Positions 1 to 10,054 of a DNA stretch of 58,658 bases are shown here, one piece after another (the stretch's first letter is position 1; each line of letters begins with the position of its first letter). Below the pieces are notes generated by a model. That model had not been told where the DNA came from. It ran no database searches and worked only from the letters and a program-made list of their open reading frames with translations. The position numbers and the translations under genes are program-made. The DNA is from Gammaproteobacteria bacterium (GTDB lineage: Bacteria > Pseudomonadota > Gammaproteobacteria > SZUA-229), in assembly GCA_026196035.1 (NCBI GenBank), contig JAPHQX010000041.1:1-58658 (forward strand), read 5' to 3'.

Positions 1-1
1 C

Positions 2-328
2 AGCCTGGTAACAGGTACTGTAAGAGAAGTGGATGCTAAAGGCGCTATCATCGACCTGGGCGATGGCATAGAAGGTACTTTGCGTGCTTCTGAACTATCT
101 CGTGATCGTGTAGAAGATGCGCGTACAGTTCTGAAAGAAGGTGAAGAGATTGAAGCCAAGTTCCTGGGTGTGGATCGCAAGAGCCGCATGATTAACCTTT
201 CAATCAAGGCAAAAGACGCTGAAGAAGAGCAAAATGCTATAAAAGATTACTCTAGCTCAACAAATGCGCCTTCTGCGACCCTTGGAGACTTGCTGAAAGA
301 GCAAATGGATGCTAATAAAGATAGTTAA
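2..328 (+). CDS. rpsA: 30S ribosomal protein S1, C-terminal fragment
   Basis: The frame is open from the window edge, so this is the 3' end of a gene starting upstream. The track begins at an internal GTG (29), which is not the real start. The fragment holds one S1 (OB-fold) RNA-binding repeat with the motifs [15 protein letters not shown] and [12 protein letters not shown], then an acidic tail typical of the S1 C-terminus. S1 helps the 30S subunit bind mRNA. The identification is supported by ihfB following directly, the conserved rpsA-ihfB order of gammaproteobacteria. Confidence 0.95.
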   Translation, partial: SLVTGTVREVDAKGAIIDLGDGIEGTLRASELSRDRVEDARTVLKEGEEIEAKFLGVDRKSRMINLSIKAKDAEEEQNAIKDYSSSTNAPSATLGDLLKEQMDANKDS

Positions 329-398
329 ATAGTTAATAAATAAGAAATAACTGGTCAGGGACGACCTCTAAATAACAAAATTGATACGGGGATTTGAG

Positions 399-728
399 AT
401 GACAGAAGATTCAGCAATGAAATCAATGATGAAGTCTGAGCTTATTGAGCTGATGGCTCGTAAGCAGAATCATCTGGCATATAAGGACGTAGAACTCGCG
501 GTAAAAAGCCTTCTTGAGCAGATGAGTCATGCCCTGGCAGGCGGAGAACGTATCGAGATCCGTGGTTTTGGTAGCTTCAGTCTTCATTTTCGACCTCCTA
601 GAGCAGGCCGTAACCCTAAGACGGGTGATTCCGTATCATTACCGGGTAAATATGTCCCACATTTTAAGCCAGGCAAAGAGCTTAGAGAAAGGGTCAATGA
701 ATCTATAAAAAATCAGGCAGCTGAATAA
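399..728 (+). CDS. ihfB: Integration host factor subunit beta
   Basis: DNA-bending nucleoid protein that pairs with IHF-alpha. It shows the bacterial DNA-binding signature [21 protein letters not shown] and the helix start [13 protein letters not shown]. The track starts at TTG 381. I prefer ATG 399, which has GGGGA 6-7 nt upstream. ATG 418 is another possibility, because most IHF-beta proteins begin near the MKSELIE segment; the extra N-terminal residues ([10 protein letters not shown]) are slightly unusual. Length is about 109 aa against a usual 94-100. It lies 70 nt after rpsA. Confidence 0.95.
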   Translation: MTEDSAMKSMMKSELIELMARKQNHLAYKDVELAVKSLLEQMSHALAGGERIEIRGFGSFSLHFRPPRAGRNPKTGDSVSLPGKYVPHFKPGKELRERVNESIKNQAAE

Positions 729-763
729 ATAAAAGCTGTTGAGAATTGCCCGTGGAGGGCATG

Positions 764-1051
764 ATGATTCGTATTGTCTCACTGCTGGTCGCTATTCCTG
801 TCGTCATTATCGTTGCGACATTTGCCTATCGTAATGCACAACTTGTCTCTATAGACTTATTCACTTCCAGATTCGATTTTCCTCTGGCAGGTATTCTTCT
901 GATTACCCTGTTTCTGGGTATTTTGACTGGCTTCCTGCTAAATGTTGTTGTTTTGCTCAGGCAGAAAAATAAAATACGCCAGCTTAATAAGCAAAGACAG
1001 GAAATGAGTAGTTTATCTGAAGTCTTAAAAACGGATCATAACAGGCTTTAA
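764..1051 (+). CDS. lapA: Lipopolysaccharide assembly protein A (DUF1049)
   Basis: Small inner-membrane protein with two hydrophobic segments (about residues 1-20 and 40-62) followed by a basic, coiled-coil-like tail (RQKNKIRQLNKQRQEM). This is the LapA/YciS architecture. LapA partners LapB in controlling LPS synthesis. The track start (TTG 746) is unlikely: a strong GGAGGG ends 4 nt before ATG 764 and only 1 nt before ATG 761, so 764 is chosen. The stop is immediately followed by the lapB ATG, which indicates one operon. Confidence 0.88.
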   Translation: MIRIVSLLVAIPVVIIVATFAYRNAQLVSIDLFTSRFDFPLAGILLITLFLGILTGFLLNVVVLLRQKNKIRQLNKQRQEMSSLSEVLKTDHNRL

Positions 1052-2200
1052 ATGGAAAGCTTTATACAATGGCACTGGGTTGTATTAATACTGCTTGGAT
1101 TTATCCTCGGCTGGTTATTAGCAAAGCGTAGAAATAAAAAAACTCGACGTCAATTACGCTTTTCCTCTGACTATTTTCAGGGTTTAAATTACCTGCTTAA
1201 TGATGAGCAGGATAAGGCTATTGAAGTATTTCTGCAGTTGGTAGAGAGTGACTGGCAAACCATTGATACTCATTTGACGCTGGGCAGTATTTTTCGCCGC
1301 AAAGGTGAAATTGATAAAGCAATTAAATTACATCAGAGTCTATTAGCGCGCCCCTCTTTGCCTTCGGAATATAAGGTTAGAGTGCTTCTTGAACTGGGTC
1401 GAGACTATCAGCTAGCAGGCTGGCTAGATAGAGCAGAGGGCCTTTTTAATGAGGTGCTTAAAGATAGTGACTATACAGAAGAGGCACTCACTCATTTGAT
1501 GGATATTTATCAGCAGGAGCATGAGTGGGAGGAGGCCATAACGGTTGCTAAACGATATCAACGTGCAGCTAAGAATAATTTAAAAACTGTTATCGCTCAA
1601 TTTTATTGTGAACTAAGTGATCAGGAATATTCAAAAGGTGATTTAAAGGAATCTGAGGCACTGGCGGTACAGGGTCTGTCAATGGATGAAAATTGTGTTC
1701 GTGCTTCGATTATTCTAGGTAAGTTAGCTATACAGCGTGGACGTTATAAGAAAGCTATTCGATTTTTTAAGCAGGTAGAATTCCAGGATGTTGTATATTT
1801 ACCTCTGGTTGTTATTCATCTCATCGAGTGTTATAAAAATCAGTCAAATTTAAGGTCATTAATTTCATATCTTCGTTCGCTTGATGAAAAGTACGATTGT
1901 GTTTCTTTAACGCCTGTTATCGTTGATTTAATTAATGAAGTATATGATACATCATCTGCAATTGAGTATCTGTCTGTGCAAATGAAATTGAAGCCATCTC
2001 TTGATGGAATTCAAAAAATGCTGGAAATTAACTTATCCAGTATCGATGTTCAGGAAAATTATATTAAAGAGGTTATTGATCAGCTAATGCTGGATCAATC
2101 AGGTTATCAGTGTTCAAAATGTGGTTATACGGCAAAGACACTTTACTGGTTATGTCCAAGTTGTCATACATGGAGTGGCATGAAACCCCGGCATCAATAA
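1052..2200 (+). CDS. lapB: Lipopolysaccharide assembly protein B (TPR + rubredoxin-like)
   Basis: 382 aa, close to E. coli LapB/YciM (389 aa). An N-terminal membrane anchor (HWVVLILLGFILGWLLAKRR) is followed by cytoplasmic TPR repeats over roughly residues 35-340. The C-terminal rubredoxin-type metal site has paired cysteines (CSKCGY and CPSCH). In E. coli LapB acts with FtsH to control turnover of LpxC. It starts directly after the lapA stop with no gap, so the two are probably translationally coupled. Confidence 0.95.
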   Translation: MESFIQWHWVVLILLGFILGWLLAKRRNKKTRRQLRFSSDYFQGLNYLLNDEQDKAIEVFLQLVESDWQTIDTHLTLGSIFRRKGEIDKAIKLHQSLLARPSLPSEYKVRVLLELGRDYQLAGWLDRAEGLFNEVLKDSDYTEEALTHLMDIYQQEHEWEEAITVAKRYQRAAKNNLKTVIAQFYCELSDQEYSKGDLKESEALAVQGLSMDENCVRASIILGKLAIQRGRYKKAIRFFKQVEFQDVVYLPLVVIHLIECYKNQSNLRSLISYLRSLDEKYDCVSLTPVIVDLINEVYDTSSAIEYLSVQMKLKPSLDGIQKMLEINLSSIDVQENYIKEVIDQLMLDQSGYQCSKCGYTAKTLYWLCPSCHTWSGMKPRHQ

Positions 2201-2215
2201 GTTTAGAGAGATTTA

Positions 2216-2914
2216 ATGATAGATTCAAAAATAATTGTAGCGCTTGATTTCTCAGAAAAAAAAGAGGCACTGGATTTAATTTCAAAAATCGATCCAGCAT
2301 TATGTCGTTTGAAAGTGGGTAAAGAAATGTTTACTCATTATGGCCCTGCATTCATAGAAGAAATTCACAACAGGGGGTTTGAGGTTTTTCTTGATCTTAA
2401 GTATCACGATATTCCTAATACGGTTGCACGAACCTGTGAAGTTGCTGCCGATCTTGGTATCTGGATGCTAAATGTTCATTCTCAAGGTGGTCGGCGTATG
2501 ATGGAAGCAGCACTGGATGCTCTGGCTATAAGAAATCATCGTCCATTATTAATTGCGGTTACAGTTTTAACCAGTATGTCATCTAATGACCTTATGGATA
2601 TTGGCGTTAGTCAGTCGCCTGCCGATTATGCCTTACAGCTTGCAGGGTTAGCAAAAGATGCGGGGCTTGATGGGATTGTCTGCTCAGCACAGGAGGCTGT
2701 GACAATGAAGAAAAATCTGGGGCAGGATTTTCTTCTGGTGACACCGGGTATTCGTCCTGCAGGAAGTGCAGTAGATGATCAAAGACGAATTATGACGCCT
2801 TTAGAAGCGATCTCAGCGGGATCAGACTATCTGGTTATTGGCCGCCCCATAACCCAGAGCATTGACCCTGTTAGTGTTTTACGTACAATAAATTCAGAAA
2901 TTTCCCCATTGTAA
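2216..2914 (+). CDS. pyrF: Orotidine 5'-phosphate decarboxylase
   Basis: Catalyses OMP to UMP, the last step of de novo pyrimidine synthesis. Full length at 232 aa. The active-site block [11 protein letters not shown] is present, as are the N-terminal VALDFS strand and the phosphate-binding TPGIRP and VIGRPIT segments. It lies 15 nt after lapB, as in E. coli where lapA-lapB-pyrF are adjacent. Confidence 0.97.
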   Translation: MIDSKIIVALDFSEKKEALDLISKIDPALCRLKVGKEMFTHYGPAFIEEIHNRGFEVFLDLKYHDIPNTVARTCEVAADLGIWMLNVHSQGGRRMMEAALDALAIRNHRPLLIAVTVLTSMSSNDLMDIGVSQSPADYALQLAGLAKDAGLDGIVCSAQEAVTMKKNLGQDFLLVTPGIRPAGSAVDDQRRIMTPLEAISAGSDYLVIGRPITQSIDPVSVLRTINSEISPL

Positions 2915-2971
2915 ATTATCTTCTGAGTTATTATCTTATGATCTCTTTTAAACCAGGGAGAGGGTATTGAG

Positions 2972-3241
2972 ATGAAAATCATTAAATTAATGTTAATGGG
3001 TATGATGTTGTTATTATCTGCGGCAACTTATGCTGGCTCAGTTGATATCAACAAGGCGGATGCAGAAACACTGTCAGAGCTTTCTGGAATAGGAGGCAAG
3101 AAAGCTCAGGCAATAGTAGATTATCGAAATGCTAATGGAGATTTCACTTCTGTCGATGATCTAACTAAGGTTAAGGGGATAAGTGTTAAGACAATAGAAA
3201 AAAATCGAGATAAAATTATTGTCAGTAAGATTAAGTCATAA
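2972..3241 (+). CDS. Small exported helix-hairpin-helix (ComEA-like) protein
   Basis: 89 aa. Residues 1-21 form a signal peptide (cleavage likely after TYA). The rest is two helix-hairpin-helix motifs (LSGIGGKKAQAIVDYR and VKGISVKTIEKNRDKI), as in the C-terminal domain of ComEA. The DNA-binding fold and export suggest a periplasmic DNA-binding role in DNA uptake, consistent with comEC elsewhere in the window. That role is inferred. GGGAGAGGG upstream is a strong ribosome-binding site, and a rho-independent terminator follows. Confidence 0.85.
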   Translation: MKIIKLMLMGMMLLLSAATYAGSVDINKADAETLSELSGIGGKKAQAIVDYRNANGDFTSVDDLTKVKGISVKTIEKNRDKIIVSKIKS

Positions 3242-3267
3242 ATTTATTTCAATATAGCAATAAATTT

Positions 3268-3295
3268 AAGCCTCGTAAATTACGAGGCTTTTTTT
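3268..3295 (+). terminator. Rho-independent terminator after the ComEA-like gene
   Basis: A perfect 10-bp stem (AAGCCTCGTA / TACGAGGCTT) with a 3-nt loop runs into seven Ts. It separates the pyrF-side operon from the TPMT gene. Confidence 0.93.
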
Positions 3296-3335
3296 ATGTA
3301 TAATAATCTATACAAAAAATATTGAGGTAAGACTT

Positions 3336-3992
3336 GTGGATGTCGGTTTCTGGAAACAAAGATGGAAAGACAGGCAGACAGGTTTTCATCTGGCGGCTGT
3401 AAATCCATATTTAATTAGCTGCTGGGATTTTCTTTCTATTAATCAGCAAGCAACTGTATTTGTTCCATTATGCGGTAAATCACTTGATATCATCTGGCTG
3501 GCTAGTCTCGGACTCAATGTAATAGGAGTTGAATGCAGTAAGATTGCGATACAGGCATTTTTTGATGAAAACCAGTTAAATTATCAACAGGCTAAATATA
3601 ATAATTTTACGGCTTACACTAGTGATAATATTCGTTTGCTTCAAGGTGATTATTTTTCATTAGTTAGTGAAGTAATACAGGAAGTATCAGTGGTCTATGA
3701 TCGAGCATCTCTTGTCGCGATGCCAGTCGATATGCGTAAAAGATATGTCGATAAACAAAATGAAATACTACCTGAATCAGTAAAGATATTACTAGTTACA
3801 CTGGAGTATGATCAGTTACTGATGAATGGGCCGCCTTTCTCTGTTTCTCAGAATGAGATAATGAATCTATATCAGAATAGATATAATGTGAAACAACTAT
3901 TGTCTAATAATATTCTTGATGCGGAACCACGCTTTAAGCAGCGAGGACTTGATTATCTAAACGAGTCAGTTTATCTATTGGAGCCTAAATAG
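3336..3992 (+). CDS. tpm: Thiopurine S-methyltransferase family protein
   Basis: 218 aa SAM-dependent methyltransferase. The bacterial TPMT pattern is visible: MDVGFWKQRW start, FVPLCGKSLDIIWLA (motif I region), VIGVECS, and YDRASLVAMPVDMRKRYV. Family members methylate thiols, and in pseudomonads they have been linked to tellurite or selenium methylation; the substrate here is unknown. The start is GTG 3336, with GAGGT 8 nt upstream. It is a single gene converging on the Lon-like protease gene. Confidence 0.9.
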   Translation: MDVGFWKQRWKDRQTGFHLAAVNPYLISCWDFLSINQQATVFVPLCGKSLDIIWLASLGLNVIGVECSKIAIQAFFDENQLNYQQAKYNNFTAYTSDNIRLLQGDYFSLVSEVIQEVSVVYDRASLVAMPVDMRKRYVDKQNEILPESVKILLVTLEYDQLLMNGPPFSVSQNEIMNLYQNRYNVKQLLSNNILDAEPRFKQRGLDYLNESVYLLEPK

Positions 3993-4013
3993 TCGTTATA
4001 TCAGGTTTTTCTA

Positions 4014-6407
4014 TCAAAAGTTTCTGACTGTTGAGATATTACTAGCCTTCCGCATTTTTGCATATTCACATAATTTTTTCATAAGCCTGTCATTTAAACT
4101 GTCTTTCTCAAAATTCCCGTCAATCAGTTCTTCACCTGCTGGCAGGTCTGTCAATACTTCGAGTGCTTGCTCGTAGTGATTAACGGGATAGATATGAAAT
4201 TGTTTACTTTCGATAGCGTCGATAACATCTTTTCTTAGTAGAAGATTCATAACATTAACCTGAGGGATGATGCAGCCCTGGTTTCCCGTTAAACCTCTCT
4301 GTTTACAGATATCAAAGAAACCTTCAATTTTTTCATTTACACCACCTATAGCCTGAACGTAGCCTTGTTGATTTAGAGAGCCTGTTACAGCAAATGACTG
4401 TTTTAAGGGTATGTTGGTTAGTGCTGAAATAAGAACGCATAGTTCAGCTAATGAGGCACTATCACCATCGATACGTCCATAAGACTGTTCGAATGCGATA
4501 CTGGCGGAAAAGGATAATGGGGTATCTTTGGTATAGCGATTGGCCAGTAGGGCTGAAAGAATTAAAACACCTTTATCATGTATCGATCCACTCAAGTCAA
4601 CTTCCCGTTCGATGTTTATAATCGACCCATCGCCGAGATGTACTGATGCGGTGATTCTGGATGGTTGTCCAAAGCTGTATTTGCCGACTTCATAAACGGA
4701 AAGGCCATTGATTAAACCAACAGCTTCTCCATCAGTATCGATAAGTAAAGTGCCTCTCTGAATGTCTTTCTGTATAAGTTTCTGTATTCGTTCGGTGCGC
4801 TCAATTTGTGCATCAATTGCGAGTTGAACATCATCGTATGTTATGTGTTGATGATCTGATTGCATGGCCCAGTATTGAGTTTCAATTAATAAATCATCAA
4901 TTGTTCTCAGGCGTGTAGAGAGGATTTCTGAATTATTTGCTATGCGAGAACTAAATTCTATTAGCCTGGCTACTGCACCTGCTTCAAGATCTCGTAAATT
5001 ATGTTTTCGTGCTCTTGATGCAATGAGTCTTGCGTATAACAGGATGTTTTCATCCTGTCTTGGCATTTCTTCATCAAAATCAGCTTCAACTTTAAATAGT
5101 TCCGCAAAATCAGGGTCCATTTCATGAAGCATATAATAAGTAATACGATTACCGAGTAATATAACTTTAATTCGTAGTGGGATGGGTTCTGGTTCAAGTG
5201 TAATGGTGGTGTCTGTATTCAAAACCTGATCTAGTGATTCAATTTTAACTTTCTTTGCATAAAGCGATCGTTTTAAAGCATCCCAGGCATGGGGTATGCT
5301 GAGAATCTTATGTGCATCAATAACCAGGTAGCCGCCATTTGCATCAAGCAGGGCGCCAGATTTAACTAGTGTAAAATTAGTTGAAGGGCCAGTAGATCGA
5401 TTTTCATATTCGATACGACCAATTAAATTATGATAAGTTGGGTTATCAAGATATATAACAGGTGAACCATTCTTCTTGCTGCTATCAACAATGAGATTTA
5501 CCTGGTAACGTATTAATGCATTACTTTTTGTTGTTGAATCTGATGAGGATTCTTCATCTTCAGATTCAACAAAAAATTCGAGATGATCAAGCACATCTTC
5601 CTGAGTTGCTTTTAAGTAATTAACAACATGTTTAAAAGCTTTATAACGTCGTTTAACATCTTTAATGAGATTGTTTGTTGCAAATAAAACAACTTTCCGA
5701 TTAAGCTTCTTGAGTTTTATATTATGTTCTCGTCTCTGTCTTGATATCTCTGGAACAAGGTAATCAAGCTCATCCTGAAAACTTTCTATTTTACTATCAA
5801 TAATGTCTTTTTCGTCATCGGGTAGATTTTCATATTCTTCTTCCGATAACTCAATGCCGTTTTTCATTGGCATTAACATGAAACCTGACGGTGTTTGAGT
5901 GAGAGCGATATTCTGGCTCTCGGCTCTTTCAACGTGCTTATCAATTAAAGAGGCCTGCTTTTTTGCAAAGATTTTTTCTATCTGTTGTACCTGATCCTGG
6001 TATTCTGATGCTTCAAATGCAGCATTGATGGCCTTACCGATGTCTTCGACCAGGTTTTTCATGTCTTTTTTAAATAACTTGCCCTGTCCAGCGGGTAATT
6101 TGAGTGCATAGGGTTTGTAATCCTGTTCGTAATTACGGACATAGCACCAGTCCGCGGGGACATCTTCAGCTGCTGATTTTTGTGCCAGATATTTACGTAT
6201 AATGCCATGTTTGCCCAGACCTGATGGTCCCATGACATAAAGGTTATAGCCTCTATGATGAACGCCTATGCCAAATTCAACAGCTTTAAGTGCCCGTTCC
6301 TGTCCAACGATACCCGGTGGATCTTCTAACTCTGCAGTGGTGTCAAAGGGGAGTGACTCTGCCGTACAGGCGGGTCGTAGCTGATTAGCGGTAAGTGATT
6401 TAATCAT
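4014..6407 (-). CDS. Lon-like AAA ATP-dependent protease (LonB/YcbZ type)
   Basis: 797 aa. The N-terminal AAA part has a Walker A motif (GPSGLGKHG) and a long charged helical insertion (about residues 100-270). The C-terminal Lon proteolytic domain carries the Ser-Lys dyad: Ser650 in GDSASLAE and Lys693 in NEKIEGFF. The family is soluble and Lon-related but lacks the Lon N-terminal substrate domain; the substrate is not known from sequence. It is transcribed divergently from the M16 protease gene across about 100 bp. Confidence 0.92.
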   Translation of the reverse strand: MIKSLTANQLRPACTAESLPFDTTAELEDPPGIVGQERALKAVEFGIGVHHRGYNLYVMGPSGLGKHGIIRKYLAQKSAAEDVPADWCYVRNYEQDYKPYALKLPAGQGKLFKKDMKNLVEDIGKAINAAFEASEYQDQVQQIEKIFAKKQASLIDKHVERAESQNIALTQTPSGFMLMPMKNGIELSEEEYENLPDDEKDIIDSKIESFQDELDYLVPEISRQRREHNIKLKKLNRKVVLFATNNLIKDVKRRYKAFKHVVNYLKATQEDVLDHLEFFVESEDEESSSDSTTKSNALIRYQVNLIVDSSKKNGSPVIYLDNPTYHNLIGRIEYENRSTGPSTNFTLVKSGALLDANGGYLVIDAHKILSIPHAWDALKRSLYAKKVKIESLDQVLNTDTTITLEPEPIPLRIKVILLGNRITYYMLHEMDPDFAELFKVEADFDEEMPRQDENILLYARLIASRARKHNLRDLEAGAVARLIEFSSRIANNSEILSTRLRTIDDLLIETQYWAMQSDHQHITYDDVQLAIDAQIERTERIQKLIQKDIQRGTLLIDTDGEAVGLINGLSVYEVGKYSFGQPSRITASVHLGDGSIINIEREVDLSGSIHDKGVLILSALLANRYTKDTPLSFSASIAFEQSYGRIDGDSASLAELCVLISALTNIPLKQSFAVTGSLNQQGYVQAIGGVNEKIEGFFDICKQRGLTGNQGCIIPQVNVMNLLLRKDVIDAIESKQFHIYPVNHYEQALEVLTDLPAGEELIDGNFEKDSLNDRLMKKLCEYAKMRKASNISTVRNF

Positions 6408-6447
6408 TGTAAATTTTGGTTTTTATAATCTGTTGAATAATGTTATT

Positions 6448-6477
6448 TTGGCACAAAATGTAAGCCTCAAGTACAAT
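6448..6477 (+). promoter_or_regulatory. Predicted sigma-70-type promoter of the M16 protease gene
   Basis: TTGGCA, an 18-nt spacer, then TACAAT, in the short gap between the Lon-like and M16 protease genes. Predicted by eye from the consensus only. Confidence 0.5.
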
Positions 6478-6509
6478 TCATATCAAAATAAATTAAATTG
6501 GATCATTCT

Positions 6510-9443
6510 ATGACCGCAGTTGCGTTACAACCCCATAATACACACCCATCATTTGAATGGCTAAGAAGTGAGCCTGTTGAATCATTAAATCTCGTAGTGG
6601 AAGAGTACAGGCACATTAAAACCGGTGCTTTACATTATCATCTTGCTGCAGATTTTTCAGAAAACGTATTCCTTGTGGCTTTACGTACGGTGCCCATAGA
6701 CTCTAAAGGCGTTGCGCACATCCTTGAACATACTGCTTTGTGTGGTAGTCAGCATTATCCGGTTCGTGATCCTTTTTTTATGATGATACGACGTTCTCTC
6801 AATACCTTTATGAATGCGTTTACCAGTAGTGACTGGACAGCTTATCCTTTCGCAAGCCAGAATCGTAAGGATTTTAATAACTTGATGGATGTGTATCTGG
6901 ATGCTGTTTTTTTCTCTACCCTGGACGAACTCGATTTTGCCCAGGAAGGTCATAGATATGAGTTTGAAACCCCGGATGATGCCTCTACCAATCTGGTATA
7001 TAAGGGTGTTGTTTTTAATGAGATGAAAGGTGCTATGAGCTCGTCTGTGAGCACACTGTGGCAGACATTGACTGAGCATCTCTATCCAACTACGACTTAT
7101 CATTACAACAGTGGTGGTGACCCTGAAGATATTCCTGATTTAAGTTATGCTGAGCTAATAGCTTTCTATAAAAAACATTACCACCCCTCTAATGCTGTGT
7201 TCATGACTTTTGGCGATATCCCGGCCTATGAACACCAGCAGAAATTCGAAGACAGAGCATTATCTCAATTCACAAAACTGGATGAAGAGATCCAGGTTGA
7301 AAAAGAACAACGTTATACTGAGCCTAAACGTGTAGAAGATAGTTATGCTTCAGATGAAGAAGATACCAGTGAAAAAACACATATTGTCCTGGCCTGGTTG
7401 CTGGGAGAAAGCTCGTCCTTATTAGATATGTTACGCGCTCATCTTATGTCCAGTGTGCTTCTGGATAACAGTGCGTCACCTTTGCGTTATCAACTGGAAA
7501 GAACTGATTTAGGTACTGCACCTTCACCTATGTGTGGGCTGGAAGATTCCAATCGTGAAATGAGCTTTATGTGTGGGGTGGAAGGGTCAAACCCGGAAAA
7601 TACAATCGCTGTTGAAGAGCTGGTAATAAATACCTTGCAGGATGTTGTTGAAAAAGGCGTTCCACAGGAACGTGTAGAAGCTGTATTACATCAACTGGAA
7701 TTAGGGCAGCGAGAAATAGGCGGTGATGGTTATCCCTTTGGTCTACAGCTTATTTTGAATGGTCTGCCCGCCGCTATTCATCGTGGTGACCCTGTTGCCG
7801 TATTAAATCTGGATCCTGTGCTTGAACAGTTAAGAGAAGATATACAGAACCCTGATTTTATAAAAAATCTGGTCAGAACCCATCTTCTGGATAATCAGCA
7901 TAGACTCACTTTAACAATGAAGCCAGATAAGCAGCTCAGTCAGAAACGTGAAAAGGCAGAAGCGGATAAACTGGCGGTTATTAAACAACAGCTAAGCCCG
8001 GAAGAAACTCAAAATATTATAGAAATAGCAGCGAAACTACTTGAAAGGCAAAATACTGAAGATGATCCTGATGTTCTGCCTAAAGTAGGGCTGCAGGATA
8101 TTCCTGCTGAATTACATGTGCCTGAAGGTTCAATTAATGAAATAAATGGGCTACCTGTAAATTATTATGAACAGGGTACTAATGGTTTAATTTACCAGCA
8201 AGTTATCATTAACCTGCCTCAGCTGGATAATGACTTGCTGGATGTACTGCCATATTACACTTATTGCCTCACTGAACTGGGTTGTGCGGATAATGATTAT
8301 CTAAGTATGCAGGACTGGCAATCAAAAGTGAGTGGAGGTGTTAACGCCTATACCTCAACCCGAGGTCAGATTGATAATGTACAGTCAATTAGTGGTCATT
8401 TTGTCTTATCGGCGAAAGCACTGGCCAGAAATCATCAGGAGTTAAATAAACTGATGCAGCAAACACTCGAGGCTGTGCGCTTTGATGAATACGAACGTAT
8501 ACGCGAGTTAATAGCGCAGAAAAGAGCCAGTAGAGAGCAGAGCATAACAGGGCATGGTCATAGCCTCGCCATGACAGCGGCCTGTAGTGGCATGAGTCCT
8601 GGCTCAGCCCTGTCGCATCGACTGGATGGTTTAGCGGGTATTGAATACATTAAACAGCTTGATGATGATATTAATCAGCAGTCCAGCCTTATAAACCTGG
8701 CCGAAAAGTTTCAGGCTATTCACTCTAAAGTATTAAGTTCGGCGAGACAGTATTTATTGATTGCTGAAGAAGATCTAAAAAATCAGCTAGAAGACGATAT
8801 TGCTAATATCTGGCCTGTTATCGAGCAGGTCAAGAGTAAAGACTTTACATTGCCGGAAATTAACAAACAGATTAAGCAGGCATGGATTACCAGTACACAG
8901 GTTAATTTTTGTGCAAAAGCTTATCAAACTGTTCCGGTTGAGCACGATGATGCACCGGCATTAGCTGTACTGGGCGGTTTTTTGCGTAATGGTTTTCTGC
9001 ATAGGGTCATTCGAGAACAGGGTGGTGCTTATGGTGGTGGTGCTAGTCATGATTCAGCCAATGCCTGTTTTAGATTTTATTCCTATCGTGACCCAAGATT
9101 TATAGATACCTTCAATGATTTTGATCGATCGATTGACTGGTTGTTAACGGCTGATCATGAATATCGTCAGCTTGAAGAAGCTATACTCGGAGTTATTAGT
9201 AGTATGGATAAACCGGGTTCACCGGCCGGTGAAGCCAAACAGGCATTCCATAATAATCTTTATGGACGTAGTAAAGAGCAGAGGCAGAGATTCAGACAAA
9301 AAGTTATTAATGTCACAATTGATGACCTTAAGCGTGTAGGCGAAACCTATTTGCAGTCAGAAAAAGCCAGTATTGCGGTTGTTACTAATAAAAATCATGA
9401 AAAAGATGCAGATCAAATGGGAATGGACATTAACAGGCTTTAA
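6510..9443 (+). CDS. PreP-like M16C zinc metalloprotease (insulinase family)
   Basis: About 977 aa. The inverted zinc motif HILEH lies at residues 70-74 (counted from ATG 6510), followed by TALCGS. The downstream glutamate region (VVFNEMKGAM) and the C-terminal RxxxY-like segment (REQGGAYGGGAS) match the presequence-protease/M16C architecture of two halves closing around a peptide chamber. It probably degrades short unfolded peptides in the cytoplasm; no signal peptide is visible. The track start is TTG 6498; I prefer ATG 6510 four codons on. Confidence 0.9.
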   Translation: MTAVALQPHNTHPSFEWLRSEPVESLNLVVEEYRHIKTGALHYHLAADFSENVFLVALRTVPIDSKGVAHILEHTALCGSQHYPVRDPFFMMIRRSLNTFMNAFTSSDWTAYPFASQNRKDFNNLMDVYLDAVFFSTLDELDFAQEGHRYEFETPDDASTNLVYKGVVFNEMKGAMSSSVSTLWQTLTEHLYPTTTYHYNSGGDPEDIPDLSYAELIAFYKKHYHPSNAVFMTFGDIPAYEHQQKFEDRALSQFTKLDEEIQVEKEQRYTEPKRVEDSYASDEEDTSEKTHIVLAWLLGESSSLLDMLRAHLMSSVLLDNSASPLRYQLERTDLGTAPSPMCGLEDSNREMSFMCGVEGSNPENTIAVEELVINTLQDVVEKGVPQERVEAVLHQLELGQREIGGDGYPFGLQLILNGLPAAIHRGDPVAVLNLDPVLEQLREDIQNPDFIKNLVRTHLLDNQHRLTLTMKPDKQLSQKREKAEADKLAVIKQQLSPEETQNIIEIAAKLLERQNTEDDPDVLPKVGLQDIPAELHVPEGSINEINGLPVNYYEQGTNGLIYQQVIINLPQLDNDLLDVLPYYTYCLTELGCADNDYLSMQDWQSKVSGGVNAYTSTRGQIDNVQSISGHFVLSAKALARNHQELNKLMQQTLEAVRFDEYERIRELIAQKRASREQSITGHGHSLAMTAACSGMSPGSALSHRLDGLAGIEYIKQLDDDINQQSSLINLAEKFQAIHSKVLSSARQYLLIAEEDLKNQLEDDIANIWPVIEQVKSKDFTLPEINKQIKQAWITSTQVNFCAKAYQTVPVEHDDAPALAVLGGFLRNGFLHRVIREQGGAYGGGASHDSANACFRFYSYRDPRFIDTFNDFDRSIDWLLTADHEYRQLEEAILGVISSMDKPGSPAGEAKQAFHNNLYGRSKEQRQRFRQKVINVTIDDLKRVGETYLQSEKASIAVVTNKNHEKDADQMGMDINRL

Positions 9444-9710
9444 CTCATCAATCGCTTTCAAGGATGAAAGCATCATTAATTTTCAGCAGTATTCTATTTC
9501 TTATCTATAATTGCTAAATGTAAAAAATATTTCAATACTGTGTCGAAAGTCTTTACATAAATCGATTTAATATGTTTTGTGTAAATGGCACATAGTTTGT
9601 AACTCACTGATTAATAAGGGTTAAAATATTTCTGGTATGGATTATGCCTAATATATTATTCAGTAATATCTGTTAATTAAATGTGTATAAAATTTTACAC
9701 TTATTAAATT
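9444..9710. other. Intergenic, AT-rich, no gene seen
   Basis: The gap holds no credible ORF. A small hairpin (GCTTTC / GAAAGC, 9454-9471) follows the protease gene without a T-run, so it is not a convincing terminator. An imperfect GTGTA / TACAC dyad with TATAAA lies 10-28 nt before the DUF503 start and may be promoter DNA. Nothing else stands out. Confidence 0.5.
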
Positions 9711-10007
9711 ATGTCTGGGGCAGATATTTATATATTGTTGTTGATATTTGAATTGCGGATCTCATATGCGCAATCCCTCAAGGATAAGAGGCGAGTTATA
9801 AAAGGCTTAAAAGATCGCTTATCCAGTCGTTTTAATATTTCAATAGCCGAACTGGGTGAGCTTGATAACTGGAATCAATCGATTTTAGGTGTTGTATTAA
9901 TTGCTAATGACAGAAAGTATCTTGACGGACAGGCAAGCCTTATTGAATCAATGATACTGGAAGTTAGAAATATTGAGTTAATTACAGTTTCGAAGGAGTG
10001 GTTGTAA
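9711..10007 (+). CDS. DUF503 family protein (YlxP-like)
   Basis: 98 aa. The family signature SLKDKRRVIKGLKDRLSSRFNISIAELGELDNW is clear, with a ferredoxin-like fold pattern. In many bacteria DUF503 genes sit near nusA-infB-rbfA; here it is next to sixA. Function is not established. Upstream DNA is AT-rich with no strong Shine-Dalgarno, so the start is approximate. Confidence 0.85.
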   Translation: MSGADIYILLLIFELRISYAQSLKDKRRVIKGLKDRLSSRFNISIAELGELDNWNQSILGVVLIANDRKYLDGQASLIESMILEVRNIELITVSKEWL

Positions 10008-10054
10008 TAATAGGATAAAAATAATAAAAAAATTATTATAAGGCTTCAAATAAA

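Noticed and set aside
6681-7103. 140-aa minus-strand ORF inside the M16 protease gene
   Set aside because: Shadow frame opposite a well-supported long gene; no domain or ribosome-binding site.
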